Shown: in pieces, positions 11,023 to 20,386 of the stretch | Layout of the letters: the number at the start of each line of letters is the position of its first letter | Position numbering within the stretch: the stretch's first letter is position 1 | NCBI RefSeq assembly: GCF_030269765.1 | Contig: NZ_BSTX01000001.1 | Coordinates: 1,911,472 to 1,975,471 of the forward strand | Direction: 5' to 3' | Origin: Actinorhabdospora filicis | GTDB lineage: Bacteria > Actinomycetota > Actinomycetes > Mycobacteriales > Micromonosporaceae | DNA length: 64,000 nucleotides | Position numbers and translations under genes: made by a program | The notes under the pieces: generated by a model | Seen by the model: the letters and a program-made list of their open reading frames with translations, nothing else | What the model was told of the DNA's origin: nothing | Database searches by the model: none

Positions 11023-12455
11023 GAGCCGCTCTCCTGTTCGGTCGAGTACGCGGGCAATGCGCCGCCCTTGTTCTTCCACAGGCCCGGTTCGCTCCAGCCG
11101 GGGCCACCGCCGGGCGGCTGGAATCTGCGCGGTTCGAGGTACAGCTCGCCCAGTCCGACACCGAGCTTGTGGGCGATGGAGCCCTTCTCCTCTTCGATCT
11201 CGGCTCTGACCATGTCGGCGTCCATCTTCCGCGAGGCCGTGTAGACACTGAAGACGGCCTCGATGGCGGTCTTCACCGACGAGGCCGGATCTCCGCCGAG
11301 CACCGAGGCGACCGCCTTGCGGTACTCGTCGTTGGCCGCGTTGACCGCTTCGACCTGCTTCAAAGCGCCGTCGGCGAAGAGGTTCCGGATGGACTCGATG
11401 GTTACGGAGACCTTGCTGCTGCGCGTGGTGAGCCAGTCGATGCGCGCGCTTAGCCCCTGCAGGTATGCGCCCATCAACGGGGCGAGGCCGGACTGGTCCT
11501 TGGAGAGGTAGGAGGCCGCGCCCACGCCTTCCCAGTAGGTGTTGAGGCGGCCGGACTGGTTGATGACCCGTTCGGCGATCTCGGCGACGGCCGAGGCCAC
11601 CGCCTGGATCGACGGCTGGCGGCTCGCGAAGACCTTCGCCGAGGCCGTCCACGCCGGAACGATCATGTCCTGCATCGGCCGCCCGCCGGTCGAGCCGTCC
11701 TCGAATTCGATGATGGCCTCACCGAGGGCGAGCGCGTTGCCCTTGGTGTCGTCCATGACGAACGCGACCAGTTTGTCCGCCTCGACACCGGGGTCGGCGG
11801 CGATGGACACCTTCGGCACCTCGACGGTCGTGGTCAGCGCGGACTCGTAGTACTCCGACTCCCACGGCCACGGCCACTCGTCCTCCCACGGCCATGCCCA
11901 CTTCGTCTCGAAGGGGATGCTCTCCAGCACCGTCTCCTGCGAGTACGTCGGCAGTACGGGCGTCTCGACGGGCGAGGCGAAATCGAATCCGTCACCACCG
12001 CTGGAGGCGGCCACGGTGTCCCGGAGGCTCCGGAAGTCGGCGGGGAACGAGCCGTGCGCGGGGTAGGTCAGGCCGCCGTACACGGCGAAGAGGGTGTCCA
12101 GATAGGACCCGACGGCGGTGCCCTGAACCGACCAGCTGTTCCCGATCAGGTAGGCGACCTCGATGTCGGTGTTCTCGTAGCCGGCGGCGACCCGCAGGAG
12201 CCCCGATCCGGCGGCCCACAGGGCGTCGCGGATGGACTCCAGTTCGGCGCAGCGGGCGGCGAACTGCTCGGTCCAGTCCCGGTGCATCTCGGTGGAGAAC
12301 TTCGCGATGGCACCGAAGGCGGCGGCCGGGACCGAACCGACCTCCAGGAGTAGCAGCCGGGCGGCCTCGCAGGCGAGGGCGTCCTCCATGCGGTTGACGC
12401 CGTTCTCCACGAGGACCTTGGTCTCGGCCTTGAAGGAGGCGTACGGGCCGGTCAT
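11019..12455 (-). CDS. Large helical protein with EspC/WXG100-like N-terminus
   Basis: A 478-residue protein, mostly predicted helical and without signal peptide. Its first ~110 residues (TEQFAARCAELESIRDALWAAG and later VAAGYENTDIEVA) resemble the N-terminal helical module of actinobacterial type VII (ESX) secreted proteins of the EspC type, in which a Y-x-x-T-D/E element is common. The middle (AWPWEDEWPWPWESEYY) is an unusual Trp/Glu/Pro-rich linker. The C-terminal half has long helical stretches. It overlaps both flanking genes by four bases. No ESX ATPase or membrane component is in the window, so secretion is inferred only. Confidence 0.55.
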   Translation of the reverse strand: MTGPYASFKAETKVLVENGVNRMEDALACEAARLLLLEVGSVPAAAFGAIAKFSTEMHRDWTEQFAARCAELESIRDALWAAGSGLLRVAAGYENTDIEVAYLIGNSWSVQGTAVGSYLDTLFAVYGGLTYPAHGSFPADFRSLRDTVAASSGGDGFDFASPVETPVLPTYSQETVLESIPFETKWAWPWEDEWPWPWESEYYESALTTTVEVPKVSIAADPGVEADKLVAFVMDDTKGNALALGEAIIEFEDGSTGGRPMQDMIVPAWTASAKVFASRQPSIQAVASAVAEIAERVINQSGRLNTYWEGVGAASYLSKDQSGLAPLMGAYLQGLSARIDWLTTRSSKVSVTIESIRNLFADGALKQVEAVNAANDEYRKAVASVLGGDPASSVKTAIEAVFSVYTASRKMDADMVRAEIEEEKGSIAHKLGVGLGELYLEPRRFQPPGGGPGWSEPGLWKNKGGALPAYSTEQESGS

Positions 12456-12985
12456 CGGCGGTCTCCGCGCAGCTCGTCGCGGACGGCGAAGACCCGTCCG
12501 AGGGTCCGCCGGCGCAGCAGCGCGTACTGCTCGCGCTGGTCGCTGATGGCGGAGTAGACCGCCGACAGCAACTCGTGCCGCAGCTCGCCGCCTTTGGCTC
12601 GGCGCATGCGGACGGCGTCGATGGTCACGTCGAAGGAGTCGTGTCCCGTCCAGCGGACGGTCGCCCAGCCGTGCCGGGAGCGGCCCTCGGCCTCCAGGCG
12701 GCTCACCGCGTCCGCCATCCGGGACGTGCCTCGATCTGGTGGCGGCTCGGGCAGCCCGGCCGCCTCGCGGGCGCGGGCGGTGGCCTGCCGGAAGACGCGG
12801 TCGCGGGTGAGGATCCAGCTGTGCAGGACGGCGGCCAGTTCACGCTCCAGATCCCGCGAGGCGATCGCGGCGGGATCGGCGAGGAGGACCAGGTTCACCG
12901 CCCGCATCGTCGCGTCCAGCCGCAGGACGCGGCCGGGGGACGTGACGGAGAACGTCGCGCGGTCGAGCAGCTCGCTCAAGGACAT
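12452..12985 (-). CDS. Small protein with a YbaB/EbfC-like C-terminal half
   Basis: A 177-residue protein. The C-terminal part (VTIDAVRMRRAKGGELRHEL followed by SAVYSAISDQREQYALL) has the beta-strand/helix spacing of YbaB/EbfC nucleoid-associated proteins, which in actinobacteria frequently sit next to ESX-type genes. The N-terminal part is not recognised. The frame could begin at 12991, but a GAGGGA is correctly spaced only from the ATG at 12985. First gene of the three-gene operon running to 10399, with an ATGA overlap into the next gene. The family call is tentative. Confidence 0.55.
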   Translation of the reverse strand: MSLSELLDRATFSVTSPGRVLRLDATMRAVNLVLLADPAAIASRDLERELAAVLHSWILTRDRVFRQATARAREAAGLPEPPPDRGTSRMADAVSRLEAEGRSRHGWATVRWTGHDSFDVTIDAVRMRRAKGGELRHELLSAVYSAISDQREQYALLRRRTLGRVFAVRDELRGDRR

Positions 12986-13129
12986 GGGCATCTCCCTCGG
13001 GGCACCGTGTCACCGGTTCGGGCGGAACCGGCGTGGCACGTCGGGCACTCGGCGTCGCCCCCTTCCGCCTCCGGCACCGTAGCGGCCCGGCGCCACCGGC
13101 GCCGCCCCCGTCAGATCACCGAAACGACC

Positions 13130-13157
13130 ACGGGCGGCCCGTCCCCGGACCGCCCGT
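13130..13157 (-). terminator. Hairpin terminator after the 209-residue gene
   Basis: Perfect 8-bp stem ACGGGCGG/CCGCCCGT, 53 bp beyond the stop of the minus-strand gene at 13210. It separates that gene from the ESX-like operon; the remainder of the 224-bp gap shows nothing else. Confidence 0.5.
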
Positions 13158-13209
13158 TCTTCATCGACTCGCCGTCTTCTTCCCTCGCCGACCCCTTGCG
13201 ACTCGCGCG

Positions 13210-13839
13210 TCAGGCGCGCGCGTCCTCCCATTTCTCCGCCAGGAACTTGTACCCGTTGGCCTCCGATTCCAGCCACACGCCGAAGCCCTCGGTCTCCTCG
13301 CCGCGGCACCAGATCTTCTGGCGGCGGACGTCGACGACCACCGGTTCGGCGCCGGCGAAGATCTCCGGCATCGCCGCCCCTGCGAGGTAGAGCATGGCCT
13401 CGGCGTCGCCCGCGGGCAGCGGGTCGGCCTTCAGGTACAGCCAGAGCGCTTCCTTGCGCCCGTCGGGCCGGGCCAGCAGCAGGTGCGGCGTGGCCCGGAC
13501 GGTCACCGACGGGTTGTGCCAGCGCCCGGTGTGGACGCGCAGGCAGCGCGTGCCGGTGAACTGCGGCAGGACCGCGAGCCAACCGTCCACGACCTGCTGG
13601 TAGTGCGCTTTCTTGTACTGCGGCGCCGCCTCCAGCACGGCCCGCAGGGTCTCCTCGTCGGTGCCGGTGCGCCGGCCGGAGACGATCGCGTTGAGGATTC
13701 GGCGGTAGAAGTCCCGAGCCGGGGAGTAGGGCTCGGTGTACTGCGTGAGCTGCCGTGTCACGACGTCGACCCGGGCAGCGCCGCGGGTCCGCAGGAAGTC
13801 GACGAATCCGTTGAGGGTGATCTCGAACTGGCTGGGCAT
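13210..13839 (-). CDS. Conserved-looking protein of unknown function
   Basis: A 209-residue soluble protein with no signal peptide or membrane segment. Mixed alpha/beta composition; recognisable stretches are FYRRILNAIVSGRRTG, AHYQQVVDGWLAVLPQF and KEALWLYLKADPLPAG. I do not recognise the family. The EALWLYLKADPL strand has a nuclease-like look, but a full active-site pattern is not visible, so no function is assigned. Start at ATG 13839, preceded by a strong GGGAGGGG. It is divergent from murQ with a 135-bp gap. Confidence 0.6.
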   Translation of the reverse strand: MPSQFEITLNGFVDFLRTRGAARVDVVTRQLTQYTEPYSPARDFYRRILNAIVSGRRTGTDEETLRAVLEAAPQYKKAHYQQVVDGWLAVLPQFTGTRCLRVHTGRWHNPSVTVRATPHLLLARPDGRKEALWLYLKADPLPAGDAEAMLYLAGAAMPEIFAGAEPVVVDVRRQKIWCRGEETEGFGVWLESEANGYKFLAEKWEDARA

Positions 13840-13843
13840 TTAT

Positions 13844-13890
13844 GTACCCCTCCCTCCGCGTCTGTACTCCTTACGGTATGCGAGGGGTAC
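13844..13890. promoter_or_regulatory. Inverted repeat between divergent unknown gene and murQ
   Basis: Eight-base arms GTACCCCT (13844-13851) and AGGGGTAC (13883-13890) are exact reverse complements, 39 bp apart from start to start (about four helical turns). The left arm overlaps the ribosome-binding site of the minus-strand gene, so part of the match may be coincidental; a regulator site is possible. Confidence 0.3.
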
Positions 13891-13974
13891 GACAGTTTTC
13901 CATGTGCGGAATCCGTTGCTAGCCTTCATTCGGATTCCTCCATGCGGAGGAAAACTTCGCACCTGGGGAGCGGG

Positions 13975-14889
13975 ATGACGACGGTAGACGACGCCGCGGC
14001 GCTGGCCGAACTCGGCACCGAGCAGGCCGACGCGCGGTACGCGCACATCGACCGGATGAGCGTGGCCGAGCTGGCGGCGACCATGAACGACGCCGACGCG
14101 ACCGTCGCGCAGACGGTGCACCGGGCGCTGCCGCAGATCGCCGCGGCGATCGAGGCCCTCGTCCCGCGCCTGGAGTCCGGCGGCCGCATCCGCTACTTCG
14201 GCGCCGGAACCGCCGGGCGCATGGCGGTCGTGGACGCCTCGGAGTGCCCGCCCACCTATGGCACCTCGCCGGAGTTCGTGAAGGCGATCCTGGCCGGCGG
14301 CCCCAGCGCCCTCGTCAACTCGGCGGAGGGGGCCGAGGACGACGAGGCGGCGGGCGCGGCGGCGGTGGACGCCGAGCGGGTCGGGCCGTCCGACGTCGTC
14401 GTGGGCATCGCCGCGTCCGGGCGCACCCCGTTCGTCCTGGCGGCCCTGGCGCGCGCCCGCGAACTGGGCGCCCTGACCATCGGCATCGCCTGCAACACCG
14501 GCTCGCGCCTGGCCGGCGAGGCCGACTTCGGCATCGACATCCCCGTCGGCCCCGAAGTCGTGGCGGGCTCGACCCGGCTCAAATCGGGCACCGCGCAGAA
14601 GATGGTGCTGAACATGATCTCGACGATCACCATGGTCCGCCTGGGCAAGACCTACGGCAACCGCATGGTCGACATGCAGATCCTGAACGAGAAACTCGCC
14701 GTCCGCGCCGCCCGCATGGTCGCCGAGATCACCGGAGTCGGCCTCCCCGAAGCCGAAGCCGCCCTCGCCCGCGCCGGACGCAACACCAAGCTGGCGGTGG
14801 TGATGCTGGAGCGCTCGGTCGACGTGGAGGAAGGCGCCGCACTGCTGGCACGGGCGGGCGGACGCCTGGGCGTCGCGCTCGGGGGGTGA
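13975..14889 (+). CDS. murQ: N-acetylmuramic acid 6-phosphate etherase
   Basis: Cleaves the lactyl ether of MurNAc-6-phosphate, giving GlcNAc-6-phosphate and D-lactate during cell-wall recycling or muropeptide use. The 304 residues match the family. The SIS fold is recognisable in IRYFGAGTAGRMAVVDASEC (near residue 80), SAEGAEDD, VVGIAASGRTPFVLAAL and ACNTGSRLAGEADFGI, ending with a helical domain containing TKLAVVMLE. Start at the ATG 13975, preceded by GGGGAG. It stands alone: no MurP-type PTS, MurR regulator or anhMurNAc kinase is next to it. Confidence 0.95.
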   Translation: MTTVDDAAALAELGTEQADARYAHIDRMSVAELAATMNDADATVAQTVHRALPQIAAAIEALVPRLESGGRIRYFGAGTAGRMAVVDASECPPTYGTSPEFVKAILAGGPSALVNSAEGAEDDEAAGAAAVDAERVGPSDVVVGIAASGRTPFVLAALARARELGALTIGIACNTGSRLAGEADFGIDIPVGPEVVAGSTRLKSGTAQKMVLNMISTITMVRLGKTYGNRMVDMQILNEKLAVRAARMVAEITGVGLPEAEAALARAGRNTKLAVVMLERSVDVEEGAALLARAGGRLGVALGG

Positions 14890-15074
14890 AGCTCCGCGCG
14901 TCGCGCACAACGGGGTGGGCGGCGGGTGGGTGGGGCGGTGGGCTTTGCGTGGGGCGGTTGCTTCGTTCGTGGCGGGTGATGGTCGGCGGCACTCGGGGCG
15001 AGCCGGGCCGGTGGGGCTCGGTCGGCGAATGACTTCGCCTCACCCGCCGGCCGGTGGGGTCTCACGCCTGCGAG

Positions 15075-15101
15075 TTATCCACATTGAGGTGGTTATCCAC
15101 A
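15075..15101 (+). promoter_or_regulatory. Pair of perfect DnaA boxes
   Basis: TTATCCACA occurs exactly at 15075-15083 and 15093-15101, same orientation, 18 bp start-to-start. This is the strict bacterial DnaA-box consensus and is A+T-rich against its surroundings. No replication gene is nearby, so this is more likely a DnaA titration or regulatory site than an origin. Binding is inferred from consensus only. Confidence 0.5.
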
Positions 15102-15189
15102 GGTTCCGCGATGGGCCGTTTGGTGGAGCACGCGTGAGGTGGGGTTACGTTCGCCCCAGCGGGGCGGGCTTCGGGCCCCCACCAACAGA

Positions 15190-15218
15190 GTCGGCGCGCG
15201 AAAACGGCACGCGCCGAC
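15190..15218. other. Isolated 9-bp GC hairpin
   Basis: GTCGGCGCG and CGCGCCGAC form a perfect stem around an 11-nt loop. It could be a terminator for leftward or rightward transcription or part of an RNA leader; it has no U-tract on either strand. Confidence 0.35.
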
Positions 15219-15485
15219 CGTGACCAAGGCATGGTGGCCGTGACGGACGGGCGTGAGAACGGCGGGTGGCAGCCCCGTTGGCGCACGGGCGCGCGGCGGG
15301 CGATGCGCGCGCGGGCGGGCGGTCCGGTGAGCAAACAAAGCACAGTGGCCGACAGCCCTACAGACGTGTCGCGGCCCGCCCTAAGCGCCAGCCACACGAG
15401 CGTCCGTCCAGCCAGTCGCCCCGCTCACACCACCCCCTCACCCCCTCTCACCTCCCCCCGAAAACCGTGACCCCACCCCCATCCG

Positions 15486-15512
15486 CTTGCACTCCCCCGC
15501 CGAGAGTGCTAA
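15486..15512 (+). promoter_or_regulatory. Upstream CIRCE element (imperfect)
   Basis: CTTGCACTC-N9-GAGTGCTAA: the right arm matches the HrcA-binding CIRCE consensus exactly and the left arm matches 7 of 9 bases. It lies 35 bp (start to start) upstream of the second, perfect CIRCE. Confidence 0.75.
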
Positions 15513-15520
15513 ACAAGTCA

Positions 15521-15547
15521 TTGGCACTCGCCCCCCGTGAGTGCCAA
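15521..15547 (+). promoter_or_regulatory. Downstream CIRCE element (perfect inverted repeat)
   Basis: TTGGCACTC-N9-GAGTGCCAA with fully complementary arms, one base per arm different from the TTAGCACTC consensus. It is the HrcA repressor site for heat-shock control of groEL, whose start is 129 bp downstream. Confidence 0.92.
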
Positions 15548-15651
15548 GGTCGGGGTGGTGGGACCGTCCATACCTGGGCGGTCGTTATCGTCGCGGGCCA
15601 TCCGCCCGACCGGAGACAGCTACACACCACGTGTCCTACCCGGGCACGTGA

Positions 15652-17298
<1,647 letters not shown>

Positions 17299-17328
17299 AC
17301 TCTCTAGAACCGCCTGTTCCCAGGCCCG

Positions 17329-17360
17329 AACCGGCCCGTCCCGCAAGGGGCGGGCCGGTT
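17329..17360. terminator. Bidirectional terminator after groEL
   Basis: AACCGGCCCG-type stem of 14 bp (one G-T wobble) with a GCAA loop, followed by TTTCTTC on the plus strand. It lies between the convergent groEL and kinase genes and can serve both. Confidence 0.88.
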
Positions 17361-17368
17361 TCTTCGTC

Positions 17369-18325
17369 TCAGCCCTCCGAGAGGGTCAGCACGCCGCCGT
17401 CGCCGACGAGGCCCCGGAAGATCCGCAGCGAGAAGTCCCGGTCCTCCGCCGCCGCGTCCTCCAGCCCTGAACGCGCCCAGGACTCCAGGTCCTCCAGGGC
17501 GCGCGCGTGCAGGTAGTACGACAGGCGCGCCGGGTCGGGCTCGCGGCCGCCGTAACCGGCGAAGAAGGCCGCCTTGTCCGCCGCCGTCATCGCCGGATCG
17601 GCGATCCACCCGTAATGGAAGAACGACAGGTCGCGCTCGGCGGGCGCCATCGCCGCGCCGTCCCAGTCGATGAGCCACACCCCGCGCTCGTCCTGGATCA
17701 CGTTGCCCAGGTGCGGGTCGCCGTGCGTCAGCACGTACGGGACGTCGCGGTCGAGGGTCGCGGCGAGCTTCTCGGTGCGGTCGGCCGCGGCGAGGATCCG
17801 CGCGGAGTTCGCCCGCCACACCACCGCGATCTCGTCGCCGAGACCGGACATGCGCTCGTCCATCACCCGGGTCGGCCCGGTGGCGATCGGCCGCCAGTCC
17901 TCCACCGGCAGCCCGCCGAGGGCGGACACGGCGTGGACGGCGGCCATCAGCTCGCCGTAGGCGCGCCAGCGCTCGCCCAGGACCTGACCCCAGCCGCCCT
18001 CGCCGGTGATCCACTCGGTCACCGAGAGCTCGCCGCCGTCCAGGACGAGGCACGCCCGCCCGTCCAGGGTCGGCACGGTCGCGGGCACGCCCGGCACGTG
18101 ATGCGCCGAGAGGTGCGCGACGGCGTGCAGCCCGTGCGCGACGCCCGCCGCGCTGCGCTTGACGGCGTACACGCGCCCGTCGGGGGCCACGGCCCGCCAG
18201 ACGGCGGCATCGGGGTCGTGTCCGCCGTCGGCGGCGGTGAGGACGGCGTCGAGGCCGTAGCGGTCGCGCAGGAGAGCGGTGAGATCCACGTCCGGATGAT
18301 GTCCTCCCGTCCGATCCGCCGCCAC
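17369..18325 (-). CDS. APH/ChoK-family small-molecule kinase
   Basis: A 318-residue phosphotransferase of the aminoglycoside/choline/homoserine kinase superfamily. The catalytic loop HGDPHLGNVI (Brenner motif) and the metal-binding IDWDGAAMAPAERDLSF are intact; the N-terminal lobe has VYAVKRS, which holds the ATP-binding lysine. The substrate may be an antibiotic, amino alcohol or sugar; it cannot be read from sequence. The GTG at 18325 gives the longest form, while a GTG at 18289 downstream of GGGAGG is an alternative start. The start lies only 44 bp from that of the divergent S41-type gene. Confidence 0.82.
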   Translation of the reverse strand: MAADRTGGHHPDVDLTALLRDRYGLDAVLTAADGGHDPDAAVWRAVAPDGRVYAVKRSAAGVAHGLHAVAHLSAHHVPGVPATVPTLDGRACLVLDGGELSVTEWITGEGGWGQVLGERWRAYGELMAAVHAVSALGGLPVEDWRPIATGPTRVMDERMSGLGDEIAVVWRANSARILAAADRTEKLAATLDRDVPYVLTHGDPHLGNVIQDERGVWLIDWDGAAMAPAERDLSFFHYGWIADPAMTAADKAAFFAGYGGREPDPARLSYYLHARALEDLESWARSGLEDAAAEDRDFSLRIFRGLVGDGGVLTLSEG

Positions 18326-18345
18326 TCGAATTCTTGATTCGCTCG

Positions 18346-18355
18346 CGATATATCG
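18346..18355. promoter_or_regulatory. Palindrome in the kinase/S41 divergent promoter
   Basis: Perfect 10-bp palindrome CGATATATCG in the centre of a 44-bp A+T-enriched gap between divergent starts. It may be an operator or overlapping -10 region. Confidence 0.4.
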
Positions 18356-18369
18356 TTACAGTCTTCGAC

Positions 18370-19215
18370 ATGACTGTTCATGATGTCGTGACGGGCGCGC
18401 TCGCCCACATCACCGCCCACTACGTCGAGCGGGACATCGCCGCCGCCATGGACGCCCACGTCAAGCGCCGCCTGGCGCGGGGCGCCTACGACGCGCTGGA
18501 CGGCCCGGACCTCTGCGCCGCCGTCACGAAGGACCTGCGCGAGGTCTACGACGACCGCCACCTCTCCCTCGACTGGCACGACGAACCCCGGCACGCCGCC
18601 GGGGACTGGCGCGAGCGCTTCCGGCGGGAGGGACAGGCCGTCCGGCGCGTCGAGCGGCTCGAACCGAACATCGGCCTGCTCGCGCTGGAGGGCTTCGGCG
18701 ACCCGCGCGACACCGGTCCCGTCTACGAGGCGGTGTTCCGGCTGCTGGCGCACACCGAGGCGATGATCCTGGACCTGCGCGTCAACCACGGCGGCTGGCC
18801 GTGGAGCGCGGTGCAGCTCATCGGGTACTTCCTGGACGGCGAACCGGTGCGGCTGCGCGACATCCGCACCGCCGGCGAGGTCCGCCAGCAGTGGAGCCCC
18901 GCCGCGCTGCCCGGCCCCCGCTACACCGCGCCGCTGTGGGTGCTGACCAGCGCGAAGACCTTCTCCGGCGGCGAGGACGCGGCCTACACCCTCCAGAGCC
19001 TGGGCCGCGCGCGCGTCGTCGGGGAGACCACCGCGGGCGCGGCCAACGCGTTCGAGGTGTACCCGGTGACGGCGAACATCGACGCGTTCGTGCCCAATGA
19101 GCTGCTCGTGGACGCCCGCACCGGCGGCAACTGGGAGGGCGTCGGCGTCCGCCCGGACGTCCCGGTCGCGGCCGCCGACGCGCTGACCGCCGCGCTGGCC
19201 GAGGCGCGGGCGTGA
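18370..19215 (+). CDS. S41-type (tail-specific protease/IRBP-like) protein
   Basis: A 281-residue protein with the two parts of the interphotoreceptor-retinoid-binding-protein-like S41 family: an N-terminal helical bundle (VVTGALAHITAHYVERDIAA, KDLREVYDDRHLSL) and a catalytic core with IGLLALEGFGDP, ILDLRVNHGGWPWSA and TSAKTFSGGEDAAYTLQSLG. The serine in TFSGGE (near residue 199) is in the position of the S41 nucleophile, and VVGETTAGAAN is the usual following segment. There is no signal peptide and no PDZ domain, so it is probably cytoplasmic. A hydrolase is likely; the substrate is unknown. Confidence 0.85.
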   Translation: MTVHDVVTGALAHITAHYVERDIAAAMDAHVKRRLARGAYDALDGPDLCAAVTKDLREVYDDRHLSLDWHDEPRHAAGDWRERFRREGQAVRRVERLEPNIGLLALEGFGDPRDTGPVYEAVFRLLAHTEAMILDLRVNHGGWPWSAVQLIGYFLDGEPVRLRDIRTAGEVRQQWSPAALPGPRYTAPLWVLTSAKTFSGGEDAAYTLQSLGRARVVGETTAGAANAFEVYPVTANIDAFVPNELLVDARTGGNWEGVGVRPDVPVAAADALTAALAEARA

Positions 19216-19216
19216 G

Positions 19217-19247
19217 AACGGGCCCGCACCGGTGGCGCGGGCCCGTT
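19217..19247. terminator. Terminator between convergent S41 and anti-sigma genes
   Basis: Perfect 11-bp stem AACGGGCCCGC/GCGGGCCCGTT around a 9-nt loop, filling the 34-bp gap between two convergent stops. Confidence 0.85.
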
Positions 19248-19249
19248 CC

Positions 19250-20386
19250 TCAGTAGGTGTAGCCCAGCGGGAGGGCGTCCTTGAGCGAGGCCGGCTCGTC
19301 CTCGGTATCGAAACCGCCGCCCTGGTGCATGTCCCAGATGGAGACCTCGTACTTGCCGTCGATCTTCTGCCGCAGCACCATCAGCCCGTCACCGCCCTGG
19401 TAGGCGGCGCCCATGGTCCGGTCGTCGAAGTCGAGGTCGACGAGCTTGCCGTCCCGCAGCTCGAACAGCGAGTCGCCGCCGAAGCCGCGCAGGCCGTCCC
19501 CGAGCGTGCCGTTGAGGGTGGTGGTCCGCATCGTGAACCTGACCTTGCCGTCGGCGGTCACCATGGCCGCCGACATGTCCGTCGCGCGCCGCGAACCGGC
19601 GGTGTTCGGCACGTCGACGACGACCTTCCCGGACTCCAGCTCGATGCCTCGCAGGTGCGAGACCGAGCCGTCGATGAAGTAGACCATCAGGACGCCGCCC
19701 TGCTTCACCACGCGCGGCTGGCAGCCGTTGACCGTGAAGGACAGCTCGGTGTACTTGTTCGTCACGGGGTTGAAGAGACCGGACTTGCCCTCGGTGTTCG
19801 GGGTGATGAGGATGCGCCCGTCGGGCGTCCAGGCCGGGGTGCCGCAGAAGTTCCCCTCGTACACGTCCATCAGGTCACGGGCCTTGCCGGTGGCCAGGTC
19901 GCGCAAGCGCAGCTTCCCGCTGGTGGTGTTGTAGGCGACCGAACGGCCGTCGGGCGACACGTTCGCCGTCTCGAAGATCATGTCCTCGCCGCCCTTGTGG
20001 TCGGCGATGAGGGTCTTCGGCGACGAGCCGGGCTTCCAGCTGATCAGGCCGTTGTTCTCGGTGACGTAGAGGAACGCGCCGTCGATCCTCGGCGGCACGG
20101 TCACCTCGCCACCGCCCTCGGCGGTGGACGGGCCCGGCTCCACCGGCGCGCTCGCCGAGGGCGAGCCCGAGTCGGCGACGTTCACCCCGTCCCCGGGCGT
20201 CTTGGGCCAGAAGTTCGCCGCCCCGAAGACGCCCCCGGCCAGCAGGACCACGGCGAGCGTGGCGCCGACGGTGGCGCGGCGGACGGTGATCTGCCGGGAC
20301 TGCTTGAGGGCCGCATCGGTCAGCTCGACCATGTCGACGTGTTCGGTGCTGTTGCGCAGAACGTCGCGGAGTCGGTCGGTCGACAT
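19250..20386 (-). CDS. Anti-sigma-like membrane protein with beta-propeller sensor (unit 1)
   Basis: A 378-residue protein paired with the SigE-family factor directly upstream (ATGA overlap). About 40 cytoplasmic residues (MSTDRLRDVLRNSTEHVDMV) precede one membrane helix (about 37-58). After a Ser/Pro linker comes an extracytoplasmic TolB/WD40-like propeller with NVSPDGRSVAYNTTSGKLRL and TPAWTPDGRILITPN. The gene position and layout suggest that the short inner segment holds the sigma factor and the outer propeller senses a signal. There is no zinc-binding anti-sigma motif. The N-terminus is clearly related to those at 20986-21285 and 21377-22447. Confidence 0.75.
   Translation of the reverse strand: MSTDRLRDVLRNSTEHVDMVELTDAALKQSRQITVRRATVGATLAVVLLAGGVFGAANFWPKTPGDGVNVADSGSPSASAPVEPGPSTAEGGGEVTVPPRIDGAFLYVTENNGLISWKPGSSPKTLIADHKGGEDMIFETANVSPDGRSVAYNTTSGKLRLRDLATGKARDLMDVYEGNFCGTPAWTPDGRILITPNTEGKSGLFNPVTNKYTELSFTVNGCQPRVVKQGGVLMVYFIDGSVSHLRGIELESGKVVVDVPNTAGSRRATDMSAAMVTADGKVRFTMRTTTLNGTLGDGLRGFGGDSLFELRDGKLVDLDFDDRTMGAAYQGGDGLMVLRQKIDGKYEVSIWDMHQGGGFDTEDEPASLKDALPLGYTY

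Larger units (their letters stand above)
14890..15485. other. Long non-coding stretch between murQ and the groEL operators
   Basis: About 600 bp with no convincing gene on either strand. Apart from the DnaA-box pair and the hairpin listed separately, it holds G-rich and C-rich low-complexity sequence. No murQ terminator with a clear stem was recognised directly after 14889. Confidence 0.6.

Noticed and set aside
15075..15101. Chromosomal replication origin
   Set aside because: Only two DnaA boxes, no A+T-rich unwinding region, and no dnaA, dnaN or gyrB nearby.
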